63,048 nucleotides of DNA. Source: Lachnospiraceae bacterium (GTDB lineage Bacteria; Bacillota; Clostridia; Lachnospirales; Lachnospiraceae). The stretch covers positions 1-63,048 of the forward strand of contig JAFUFL010000037.1 of NCBI GenBank assembly GCA_017469935.1, written 5' to 3'. A model generated the notes under the pieces. It made no database searches and was not told where the DNA came from. It saw only the letters and a list, made by a program, of their open reading frames with translations. Of this stretch, positions 53,766 to 62,041 are shown piece after piece. Position 1 is the first letter of the stretch. Each line of letters starts with the position of its first letter. Position numbers and translations under genes: made by a program.

Positions 53766-53907
53766 GGTTCTAAATCTCCTTCTTACTTGAATCTGACTTT
53801 TTCATCCCCCGCAGTCTGCAATTCCGTAATACCCCTAAAACTTCCTATAAATTAGCGCAGCAAAAGGAATTTGTCAACTTTTTTGTTTTTTCATAATATT
53901 CTGATCA

Positions 53908-54948
53908 CTAAACCTTAAATACGACGCATACCGGACTCTCCGTCGCCAGCATTTCCTTTTCGGTAAGTCTCCCGTTCACGGGATCCACATCAAAGAAAGT
54001 GAGGTCGTCCGTCGTTTCGTTTGCAGCGATCACCTGCTTTCCATCCGGCGAAAAGGTTATGAACCTCGGCTGCCCCCCGCCGGTCTTTATATTCTGCAGA
54101 TATGTCATGCGGCCGCTTTCCGGATCTGTTCCAAATACAGTTATACTGTCATGTTTGCGGTTGGACGCATACAGAACGCTCCCATCCTCTGACATGATCA
54201 GCCCGCTCGCCCATCCGTCTCCCGCATAGTCTTCGGGCAAAACGCTGAGGATCTGCTGCGGTTCCATCGTTCCTGTATTCTGATCGAACAGGCAGAACCA
54301 CATAGTGCTGTCTTTTTCGTTGAGAAAATACAGCCAGCGGTTGTTGGGGTGAAAAACGCAGTTTCTTGGTTCACCGCCGGTCCTGGCTTTCAGAAAGGCT
54401 GTTTCTTCCAGCGCCCCGGTATCTTCATTGATCCTGAAAGACGTCACTTTCCCGATGCCCTGAAGCCTGCCTTGTGTCGGAACGATCATCCATTTCCCGC
54501 TTCTGTCAATACATATCTGATGAGGATGAGAAATATGTCCAGGCCCTCCATTGCCGGAGATGAAATAAAGATCTTCGATCTTTCCGAGGGAACCGTCCTC
54601 CAAAACCGGCATGACAGAAACGGAACCTGTCTGCAGATTCGCAACATACAGCCATTTTTCGGAAGGACTAAGGAGAAGATGCACAGGGTTTGTCCCATGT
54701 GTTTTCTGTGTACACATTTTTTCGATCGTTCCGTTTCCGAGGATCTTATACGCGCTGACTTCGCTGTAATCTCCATGGATCGAATATAATCTGTCCTGCT
54801 TTTTATTGATGCACAGGTAGGATGGATTGATCTCACCTTCCAGTATCTGGACGAGTTCCCATTTGCCGTCTTCTACCTGATACACACTGATCCCTTTTCC
54901 CCTCGCATTTCTCTCTTTTGTCGTTCTGCAGCCAATATATGCATACAT
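53908..54948 (-). CDS. Lactonase family protein (seven-bladed propeller, Pgl/YkgB-like)
   Basis: 346 residues from the ATG at 54948 (GAGGAG 8 bases upstream; an ATG six codons earlier has no such site). Blade repeats include NPSYLCINKKQDRLYSIHG, NPVHLLLSPSEKWLYVAN, GHISHPHQICIDRSGKWM, PRNCVFHPNNRWLYFLNE and QPRFITFSPDGKQVIAANE, typical of 6-phosphogluconolactonase of the propeller type. Whether the substrate is 6-phosphogluconolactone or another lactone is not visible. It lies downstream of the citrate carrier and may be read from the same transcript. Confidence 0.85.
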   Translation of the reverse strand: MYAYIGCRTTKERNARGKGISVYQVEDGKWELVQILEGEINPSYLCINKKQDRLYSIHGDYSEVSAYKILGNGTIEKMCTQKTHGTNPVHLLLSPSEKWLYVANLQTGSVSVMPVLEDGSLGKIEDLYFISGNGGPGHISHPHQICIDRSGKWMIVPTQGRLQGIGKVTSFRINEDTGALEETAFLKARTGGEPRNCVFHPNNRWLYFLNEKDSTMWFCLFDQNTGTMEPQQILSVLPEDYAGDGWASGLIMSEDGSVLYASNRKHDSITVFGTDPESGRMTYLQNIKTGGGQPRFITFSPDGKQVIAANETTDDLTFFDVDPVNGRLTEKEMLATESPVCVVFKV

Positions 54949-54988
54949 GAGCGCTTCTCCTCTCATTCTTAAATGGTGTGATTGTTAT

Positions 54989-55005
54989 CCGGGAACGTTT
55001 CCCGG
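54989..55005. promoter_or_regulatory. Short palindrome between carrier and lactonase genes
   Basis: ccgggaa-cgt-ttcccgg, a perfect 7-bp stem without a T tract. It could be an operator or a weak processing hairpin. Confidence 0.4.
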
Positions 55006-55028
55006 GAAAGTTCTGAGCGGTCTGCCTG

Positions 55029-56330
55029 TTACCCGAGAAAGCTCAGAAGTCCCACAAGTGTCAGCACGAACACTGTTGCCACACACAGTGCCGACAGCCC
55101 GAACAGCCTGATGAAGATCGAGGACTGCTCCTTCTCGTCGGCGTCCGTCTCCTGGGCATAACTTGCCAGGACAATACTGCCGCCGGTGGAAAGCGGGCTG
55201 ATGCCGGCGACAGTGGCAGAGCACACGATCGCAACGACCATCTGGAGAAGGGAAGCTCCTCCAACCTGTTCCGCAATAGAGGGAACTGCCGGGATCAGGG
55301 TCGGGAATACAACTCCGTTGGCGCTCGAGAACCATGACATGATTCCGCCTGTCAAGCCCATCAGCGGTGCCGCCGTCCTCTTGTTCATCATCGAAGCAAG
55401 AATATCTGCCAAAAGATCGATGCCGCCGAGTTTCTGCGTAATATTCATGAGGACGCTGACGCCGACGATCAGGATGAGCGTTCCCCAGGGGATAAGTTTG
55501 AGTGCTTTCTGCTCGTTGCCGAGGCGGAAAATGATCATTATGAAAGCGAGTGTCAGGCACACAAGGCCTATATCATAGGAGAAACCGACGACCAAAACGA
55601 CCATGATGAGGAGCATCAGAGTGCTTATGAGCTGTTTTTTCTCAAACTGCACTTTTCCTTTTTTGCCCGTATCCGCCGGTCCGGCGCTGTCTGCTGCAAT
55701 AGCGTTATCAGCTGTGACCGCAGCCGGCGCCTTCATTTTCCAGCCGCGGAAGACTAAATATGTGACGACCGCGCAGGCCAGATTTGCGACAGAGACACCG
55801 ATGAAGATCTTCATGCCCTGCCCGGTGATACCCATATCTGCCAGGAGTTCATCGACGATGATACCGGTCAGTGCGATCGGGGAGGCAGTGCCTCCGACAG
55901 CGCCCAGAATTGCCATGGCACCCATAAGCACCGGGTTGATGCCCATATGCAGTGCCATCGGGACAGCAAACAGGACCATGACTGTCTGGACGCTGATCGC
56001 GCCGGGACCTGCCGCAGAGAGGAGAAAACTGATAACGTAGATCAGGATCGGCACGAGGAATATTTTGTCGCCGCAAAGACCTGTCAACCATTCCGAGACT
56101 TTCTGTAAGGTTCCGTTTTCCTGTAAAAGACTGAAGAAAAACATGGTCCCGAGCAGTGTCAGGAACAATTTGTATGGAAATCCGCCGTAAATATCGCCGG
56201 CGCTCATGCCTCCGAGCATCCCCAGAGCCATTGACAGTCCGAGGCTGACGATTCCTACATTTGTCTTTCTGACAAAACCGAATACGATCGCGCCTACAAG
56301 GCATAATAATGAAATAATCTGCATGGTCAT
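55029..56330 (-). CDS. MatC/SLC13-like di- or tricarboxylate carrier
   Basis: 433 residues with about eleven membrane segments. The N-terminal half (ISLLCLVGAIVFGFVRKTNVGIVSLGLSMALGMLGG) resembles the MatC dicarboxylate carrier domain, and two loops (SAAGPGAISVQTV; SSANGVVFPTLIPAV) occupy positions expected for substrate-binding hairpins. GGAGGAAAAGAG precedes the ATG. It follows citF on the same strand in a citrate lyase locus, so citrate is the most likely substrate; malonate or another acid is possible. Confidence 0.82.
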   Translation of the reverse strand: MTMQIISLLCLVGAIVFGFVRKTNVGIVSLGLSMALGMLGGMSAGDIYGGFPYKLFLTLLGTMFFFSLLQENGTLQKVSEWLTGLCGDKIFLVPILIYVISFLLSAAGPGAISVQTVMVLFAVPMALHMGINPVLMGAMAILGAVGGTASPIALTGIIVDELLADMGITGQGMKIFIGVSVANLACAVVTYLVFRGWKMKAPAAVTADNAIAADSAGPADTGKKGKVQFEKKQLISTLMLLIMVVLVVGFSYDIGLVCLTLAFIMIIFRLGNEQKALKLIPWGTLILIVGVSVLMNITQKLGGIDLLADILASMMNKRTAAPLMGLTGGIMSWFSSANGVVFPTLIPAVPSIAEQVGGASLLQMVVAIVCSATVAGISPLSTGGSIVLASYAQETDADEKEQSSIFIRLFGLSALCVATVFVLTLVGLLSFLG

Positions 56331-56361
56331 CTCTTTTCCTCCCCGCTATATATTATATAAT

Positions 56362-57921
56362 TTAGAAATGGAACGGCTTTACCTGCCGTACTACATCAAG
56401 GATCGTGCCGTCGCGGGCTTCCACAACAGCGACGACTTTATCTTCCCATTCGAGGGCATCCGGCTCACCGACCATGTCATAGGCCTTCTCCTGCAGCTTC
56501 TCGATCGGCACATGCTTAATGCCGGCCGCATCCAGGCAGTCGATAATATCCTGTCTTGCGGGATTGACCGCTGTCCCGAAATCAGTTACGAGCACATCGA
56601 CACAGTCGCCGGGCGTTGTAACAGTCACAACATCCTTGCAGACGGTCGCCATGCGGCCGCGAGTCAGCGGAGTGACGATGATGCAGCACTTGGCACCTGC
56701 CGCCGCGTCCGGATGTCCGCCGGGAGCGCCGCGGAGCACGCCGTCTGATCCGGTAATGACGTTGACATTGAACTTGGTATCGATCTCCAGTGCGGAGAGG
56801 ACAACGTAATCAAGCTTGTTGACAAAAGCGCCCTTGTTGCCCGCACTCGCGTACTGGCTCAGATCCATCTCAATATGTTTTGTCGGATTGGCCTGCAAAT
56901 GTGCCGCCGCACCCGTGTCAAAATCCTGCGTATCGCAGATTTTCTGAACAAGTCCCTTATCCTGCAGGGCGCAGACTGCGCTGGTCGTTCCGCCCAGGGC
57001 AAAGCTCATCGTGATCCCTTTCTCGATCATGTACTCCTCAAGGAAGCGGTTGACCGCGAGGGAAGGGCCGCCCACACCTGTCTGGAAAGAGAAACCGTCT
57101 ACAAAATAGGGAAGGGCCGCAATGACATTCGCGACGTTCTTCGCCATCATGAGCTCACGGGGGTTGTCAGTTATACGCGCTTCTTTGGTCGATATTTTAG
57201 CCGGGTTCCCGATAGCATCCACGACTACGACCGCATCGACATCAATCGCGGAGATCGAGCAGGGAACGTTCGGGAAGGGCACCAGGGTATCGGTGATGAT
57301 GACAGTGTGGTCAGCAAAGTGCGCATCGTGCATGGCAAATCCCATGGAGCCGAAGTTGTTCTTTCCGCCGTTTCCTCTCGCGTTGCCGCAGCAGTCGGAA
57401 GAAGCCGCCGCGAGGAAAGCGATATCGATATGCACTTCACCGGCCTCGACTGCGCGGGGCCTGCCGCCGTGGCTGCGAATGGTGACAGGCTTGTCCATTT
57501 TGCCTGCCGAGATCACTTCACCGATCCTGCCGCGGACGCCGGAAGTCTGGGCCTCGACGATAATGCCCTTCTCCATATAGTCGGCAAAGATGTTCTGCGC
57601 GGTGCCAAGAGACGTGGCCGCCACATGCAGATCCTTAAGCCCCATTTCCTCGACCAGAACCTTCGCCACCATGGAAGCAACATAATCACCGTCGCGAAGC
57701 TCTGTGTGGAAGGAGAAGGTCATGCCGTCGCGGGCGCCGCACTTCTCACAGGCCTCGCGGATCGTAGCCGCGAGTTTGTCCGCTTCGGGCTTCTCGTGCT
57801 TAACTGTAGTCTGGGATGCTTTTGTGACTTTCTGTCCGTCTCTGTAGCCTTTTCCCTGATAAACTTCACGTCCGTTCACAAGGAGATAATCCGGAATGTT
57901 TCTTCCTACTGCGTTGATCAT
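56362..57921 (-). CDS. citF: Citrate lyase alpha subunit (citrate-ACP transferase)
   Basis: Swaps acetyl for citrate on the acyl carrier protein of citrate lyase. 519 residues from the ATG at 57921, which has GGAGG 8 bases upstream; the ATG five codons earlier contains that site. Blocks include KVTKASQTTVKHEKPEADKLA, GMTFSFHTELRDGDYV, SHGGRPRAVEAGE, RITDNPRELMMAKNVA and FALGGTTSAVCALQDKGLV, typical of CitF. It is the third gene of citD-citE-citF. Confidence 0.96.
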   Translation of the reverse strand: MINAVGRNIPDYLLVNGREVYQGKGYRDGQKVTKASQTTVKHEKPEADKLAATIREACEKCGARDGMTFSFHTELRDGDYVASMVAKVLVEEMGLKDLHVAATSLGTAQNIFADYMEKGIIVEAQTSGVRGRIGEVISAGKMDKPVTIRSHGGRPRAVEAGEVHIDIAFLAAASSDCCGNARGNGGKNNFGSMGFAMHDAHFADHTVIITDTLVPFPNVPCSISAIDVDAVVVVDAIGNPAKISTKEARITDNPRELMMAKNVANVIAALPYFVDGFSFQTGVGGPSLAVNRFLEEYMIEKGITMSFALGGTTSAVCALQDKGLVQKICDTQDFDTGAAAHLQANPTKHIEMDLSQYASAGNKGAFVNKLDYVVLSALEIDTKFNVNVITGSDGVLRGAPGGHPDAAAGAKCCIIVTPLTRGRMATVCKDVVTVTTPGDCVDVLVTDFGTAVNPARQDIIDCLDAAGIKHVPIEKLQEKAYDMVGEPDALEWEDKVVAVVEARDGTILDVVRQVKPFHF

Positions 57922-58039
57922 TCTTTTGTCCTCCATCTATTCAAAATTTGTCAATCGTATGTTTCGTTTAAGGCCTGATTCACGTGGTGACAGATTGCGC
58001 GTCAATCAGCAAAGGAGAGTTCCATACGGGTAGCCGCTT

Positions 58040-58960
58040 TTAGAGATCTCCGTGATAAACACCGCAGGCCTTCGCCAGTGCAATAATGCGCTTCGCATCT
58101 TCAAAGAACGGGATGTCTACCATCTTTCCATCTACGGTGTAGACACCGATTCCGGCATCTGCCTGTGCCTGGCATCCTCTCACGAGCTTCTCCGCATAAG
58201 CGATCTCCTTGGGCGTCGGTGCGAAAGTCTTGTGCACGAATTCGATCTGCCTGGGATTGACGATGCTCTTTCCGTCGAAGCCCATCTGGTGGTTCTGAAT
58301 GACTTCCGCTTTGAAGCCTTCCATGTCGTCGATATTGGGGAACATCGTGTCAAAACACTGAACGCCTGCAGCTCTCGCCGCCAGGAGCATCTGTCCTCTT
58401 GCTGTCAGCATCTCGATGCCGCCGCGCTGGATCTGCACGTGCATGCTCTTTCTGAAGTCACCGCCGGAGATCGCGACGCCGAACATTCTGTCGGAGGCTG
58501 TGCATATCTCATAAGCATTCAGGATTCCCTTAGGACTCTCAAGGGCAGCCATCAGAAGGGTTCTTCCCTCTTCCACGCCGAATTCCTTCTCAGCTTCGAG
58601 GACTTTCTCTTCAACCCTATGAACGTCGTCCGCGCTCTCACACTTTGCGATGCGGATGCCATCGGCACCGCCGGCAACAACTACTCGGATGTCTTCTTCC
58701 CAATGCGGAGTGTCCAGTCCGTTAATGCGGACGATCACTTCCGTGTCTCCGTAATCGACCGATTTAAGCGCATGATAAAGACTGAATCTCGCGGCGTCCT
58801 TCTGGTTCTCTGCGACCGCGTCCTCCAGATCAAGGATGATGCTGTCTGTTCCGTATATAAATGCATCCTTGATCAGGCCGGGCTTTTGGGCGTTCATGAA
58901 CATCATTGTTCTGCGGAGGCGGTTCTTAACTGGTTTCTTGCGTGTAATGACTTTACTCAT
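58040..58960 (-). CDS. citE: Citrate lyase beta subunit (citryl-ACP lyase)
   Basis: Cleaves citryl-ACP to acetyl-ACP and oxaloacetate. 306 residues of the HpcH/CitE TIM-barrel family: RRTMMFMNAQKPGLIKDAFIYGTDSIILDLEDAVAENQKDAARF, VIVRINGLDTPHWEEDI, ALESPKGILNAYEI and the metal-binding Glu and Asp (LDLEDAV, GVAISGGDF). GGGAG precedes the ATG. It lies between citD (119 bases upstream) and citF. Confidence 0.96.
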   Translation of the reverse strand: MSKVITRKKPVKNRLRRTMMFMNAQKPGLIKDAFIYGTDSIILDLEDAVAENQKDAARFSLYHALKSVDYGDTEVIVRINGLDTPHWEEDIRVVVAGGADGIRIAKCESADDVHRVEEKVLEAEKEFGVEEGRTLLMAALESPKGILNAYEICTASDRMFGVAISGGDFRKSMHVQIQRGGIEMLTARGQMLLAARAAGVQCFDTMFPNIDDMEGFKAEVIQNHQMGFDGKSIVNPRQIEFVHKTFAPTPKEIAYAEKLVRGCQAQADAGIGVYTVDGKMVDIPFFEDAKRIIALAKACGVYHGDL

Positions 58961-59079
58961 CTTTTGACTCCCTTTCTCGTATATGATTTACGATCTTCTG
59001 TTGAAGCTCCATCTGAAGTTCCATTAGCGTTTTCTTTGAAGTTCTGATTATTTCAGGTATGTTTTCCGCGGTGCTCCTG

Positions 59080-59379
59080 TCACCTTATCGCTGCGCCCCA
59101 GGGAAGTCCCGCTGCCGATTTTCCGCAGGACCTGTAGACAGCGCACTCAACCCTCGCCTTGATGGTGCAGTCCAAGGCGCCTTTGTCAACGACTGTAACT
59201 TTCGCGTCTTTCACTTCAAGTCTGTCGAGGGTCTCCAGGATTGCAGCCTTGATCTGCCTGCCGTACTGGTTGATGACACTGCTCTCAATGCTGAGTTCGA
59301 TTCCGGTTCCGGGTTCTACCACGACCTGCACGTCACTGGACTCCAGCGTGCCTGCGATTGCGCTCTTCTCAATGATCAT
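59080..59379 (-). CDS. citD: Citrate lyase acyl carrier protein (gamma subunit)
   Basis: 99 residues. The conserved start KSAIAGTLESSDVQV contains the Ser (about residue 14) that carries the phosphoribosyl-dephospho-CoA group. The middle (SSVINQYGRQIKAAILETLDRLEVKDAKVTVVDKGALDC) and the ending RVECAVYRS match CitD. AAGGAGG lies 7 bases before the ATG. It is the first gene of the minus-strand cit operon. Confidence 0.95.
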   Translation of the reverse strand: MIIEKSAIAGTLESSDVQVVVEPGTGIELSIESSVINQYGRQIKAAILETLDRLEVKDAKVTVVDKGALDCTIKARVECAVYRSCGKSAAGLPWGAAIR

Positions 59380-59478
59380 TTCGTTTCCTCCTTGTCGTGA
59401 ATGATGTTTGTTCTGATTTCATGTTTTCCGTTGCTGTGTATTTTTCGAAGGCCGGTGACCTCCGCTTGATCTGTGCTT

Positions 59479-59507
59479 ATCATATTCTCATACATCCATT
59501 CTGTAAA
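59479..59507 (-). promoter_or_regulatory. Promoter of citDEF
   Basis: On the minus strand TTTACA (59507-59502), a 17-base spacer and TATGAT (59484-59479). It gives a leader of about 90 bases. Confidence 0.75.
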
Positions 59508-59530
59508 ATTCTTAATATTTGCTATTATTC

Positions 59531-59545
59531 ATTCCATTCAGGAAT
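59531..59545. promoter_or_regulatory. LysR-type binding site candidate (T-N11-A)
   Basis: ATTCC-N5-GGAAT, a perfect dyad with the T-N11-A form of LysR-type regulators. Its centre lies about 65 bases upstream of the predicted citD start of transcription, the usual place of an activator recognition site. The rest of the 362-base gap between citD and the regulator gene shows no gene. Confidence 0.7.
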
Positions 59546-59741
59546 ACTTGTGTAATTTGTATTAGAGCGAGCAAATACGATAGTGTATCCATATTTTCTC
59601 CGGCTAAATATTCATGAGAACTGCCATTTTATTCCATCTGGATCAGACTTTCCATTCCTTTTAATCATGCTTATACTCTTCCGTTTCTTCCGCCTTTTAT
59701 GTATGATGTAGAAGAGGCAGATAACAGATAAGAGGCTCTTT

Positions 59742-60596
59742 ATGACGGAAAAAGATTTTTTATTATTAAAAGCACTGCATGAAACCGAGAACATCACCAA
59801 AGCTGCAGACAGGCTCTTCATGACGCAGTCCGCTCTCTCCAAGAGGATCATGGCGATTGAGGAAGAACTGGATACGCAGATTCTGGTCCGCTCCCGCCAG
59901 GGAATACGGTTCACGCCCGCAGGGGAAGAAGTTTACCGCAGCAGCAGCGCTGCGGCAAAGGAGCTGGAAGCAATGCGCACGCGTCTGGACTCGATCCGGG
60001 ACACCGTCTGCGGCACGCTCCGGGCAGGCATCTCCGTTAATTACGCGCTCTACAGACTTCCGGATGTACTCGCTTCTTACCATAAGAAATACCCGGATGT
60101 AAGACTTAATATCCGGACAGGCCGCAGCCAGGATCTGTTCAAAACTCTGACAGACGGAATGCTCGACATTGCGGTCCTCCGAGGTGATTATCCCTGGGAC
60201 GGCACAAAATTCCTGCTCTCGCAGGAATCCGTATGTGTCATATGCAGCAGGGATAATAAAGGAAGGCCTCTTAACGAGTACACTTACATAGGCCATCAGA
60301 CAGATCCCGTCCAGTCCGTGCGTATCTCGCGCTGGCTGCGGGAAAACGGTATTCGAAATGCGGAAGGGTTCAGTGTCGACAGCATCGCAGCCTGTACAGA
60401 GATGGCGGCGCGCGGGATCGGATGGGCCATAGTGCCTGAGATCGCACTGGACCGTTTCGGCGGCGATATCCGGCCCTGTACATTTGAGGATGGGGAACCT
60501 TTTGTCCGCAGAACGTACATCTACGGCACACCGGACGCGTTGGAACTCTCGCAGGTGCGCCTGTTTATGGAGGCGCTTAAGAAAGGAAAGGCTTGA
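59742..60596 (+). CDS. LysR-family transcriptional regulator
   Basis: 284 residues. N-terminal winged helix (MTEKDFLLLKALHETENITKAADRLFMTQSALSKRIMAIEEEL, 1-60) and a periplasmic-binding-like effector domain (about 90-280; GTLRAGISVNYALYRLPDVLASYHKKYPDVRLNIRTG). AAGAGG precedes the ATG. It is divergent from citDEF and one base upstream of citXG, so it is very likely the local regulator, probably an activator sensing citrate or a related acid. Most known cit loci use CitA-CitB or CitO/CitI instead. Confidence 0.93.
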   Translation: MTEKDFLLLKALHETENITKAADRLFMTQSALSKRIMAIEEELDTQILVRSRQGIRFTPAGEEVYRSSSAAAKELEAMRTRLDSIRDTVCGTLRAGISVNYALYRLPDVLASYHKKYPDVRLNIRTGRSQDLFKTLTDGMLDIAVLRGDYPWDGTKFLLSQESVCVICSRDNKGRPLNEYTYIGHQTDPVQSVRISRWLRENGIRNAEGFSVDSIAACTEMAARGIGWAIVPEIALDRFGGDIRPCTFEDGEPFVRRTYIYGTPDALELSQVRLFMEALKKGKA

Positions 60597-60597
60597 A

Positions 60598-61992
60598 ATG
60601 ATCTCACAAAACAGCGACAAGGATTATTCATTAAGCGGTCCGGAGGTCTCCGTTATGGATATGATGGAGGCACGGGAGCGCCGGCTCTTCCGGCAGACGG
60701 AATTGCTGCGCAGGTACCCCGGCTCCACTTTGGTATGCTTTACAATGAATATAGCGGGCCCTGTAAAAAACAATCCGCTGATCCGCCGGGGATTTCTTCA
60801 CGGATGCGAACAGATCCGTCAGCAGCTGATGCGGTTCCGCAGAAAAAGTACATTTGAGCTGTCTTTTGACGAAACGACCGGGAATGAGGGATATTTTATC
60901 ATCGATATGCCGGCGTTCACGGTCAAGCAAATGACCTCAGAGGTCGAGGACCACGACGCGATCGGCCGCCTCTTCGATATGGATGTGCTTGATGAGACCG
61001 GCAGGAAGCTGGACCGGAGCGAGATCGGACTTGGCCCGCGGACCTGCCTGCTCTGCGGAGAGCCTGCCAAAATATGCGCGAGGAGCCGGACTCACACTGC
61101 CGCGCAGCTGCAGGCGAAAACCGCGCAGATGCTTACGGATTTTGTGAGAGCCGCGGACGTGCAGGTCATCGCGCGCGACGCCTGCCGCGCGCTCCTCTAC
61201 GAAGTATGCACGACACCGAAGCCGGGACTCGTGGACCGGGCAAATACAGGGAGCCACAGGGATATGGACATCTTTACGTTTATGGACAGCGCTTCGGCGC
61301 TCATGCCCTATTTCAGGCGCTGCGCCGAAGCGGGGATGGACACGCGCAGCGAGGCCCCGTCCGAGACGTTTCGTCTGATCCGGCAGGAGGGCGTGATCGC
61401 CGAGCGGGAAATGCTTGCGGTCACGGGGGGCGTGAACACACATAAAGGCGCAATTTTCTCTATGGGCATTGTCTGTGCGGCGCTGGGACGACTCGATCAC
61501 TCTCTCTGGAAAGATCCTGCCGCTGTCCTCGCCGAATGCGGGAGAATTGCCGAGGGGATCGCCGCCAGAGATTTCTCTCGTCTTAAGAATCCGGCAGATG
61601 CAGGAACTGTGGGCGAAAAGCTCTTTCTCGAATATGGGATCCGCGGCGTGCGCGGGCAGGCCGAAGACGGGTTCCCCGCAGTATTAAATGCCGGTCTTCC
61701 TGTTCTGGAACGGGAACTCTCAAATGGCGCTTCCATGGACCGCGCGGGGGCTGTCGCTCTTTTGGCGATCATAAGCGCAGAGACGGACACCAATCTGATC
61801 GCCCGAGGCGGAAGACAGAGGCAGCTGGAGGTCACGCAGCAGATCAGGGAACTGCTTTCGCAGGACCCCAGCCCTTCGGTCTCCAGGATCGAGGCACTTG
61901 ACCTGCAGTTCATCTCCGAGAACCTGTCGCCGGGCGGGAGCGCGGACCTTCTCGGGCTCTCATATATGCTTCATTTTATGAAGGAGACGTAA
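60598..61992 (+). CDS. citXG: CitX-CitG fusion: apo-citrate lyase transferase and prosthetic-group precursor synthase
   Basis: 464 residues. The CitX part (about 1-170: RRYPGSTLVCFTMNIAGPVKNNPLIRRGF, CLLCGEPAKICARSRTH) transfers the phosphoribosyl-dephospho-CoA group to CitD. The CitG part (about 185-464: LLYEVCTTPKPGLVDRANTGSHRDMDIFTFMDSASALMPYF, GGVNTHKGAIFSMG, SAETDTNLIARGG) makes its precursor from ATP and dephospho-CoA. The ATG at 60598 lies one base after the LysR stop with GGAAAGG upstream; a longer frame would overlap the regulator. Fusions of these two enzymes are known in other bacteria. Confidence 0.94.
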   Translation: MISQNSDKDYSLSGPEVSVMDMMEARERRLFRQTELLRRYPGSTLVCFTMNIAGPVKNNPLIRRGFLHGCEQIRQQLMRFRRKSTFELSFDETTGNEGYFIIDMPAFTVKQMTSEVEDHDAIGRLFDMDVLDETGRKLDRSEIGLGPRTCLLCGEPAKICARSRTHTAAQLQAKTAQMLTDFVRAADVQVIARDACRALLYEVCTTPKPGLVDRANTGSHRDMDIFTFMDSASALMPYFRRCAEAGMDTRSEAPSETFRLIRQEGVIAEREMLAVTGGVNTHKGAIFSMGIVCAALGRLDHSLWKDPAAVLAECGRIAEGIAARDFSRLKNPADAGTVGEKLFLEYGIRGVRGQAEDGFPAVLNAGLPVLERELSNGASMDRAGAVALLAIISAETDTNLIARGGRQRQLEVTQQIRELLSQDPSPSVSRIEALDLQFISENLSPGGSADLLGLSYMLHFMKET

Positions 61993-62041
61993 GCATTACC
62001 GCTGTAACGGCTGTCAGACGGCTATCAGACAGGAGAAAAAA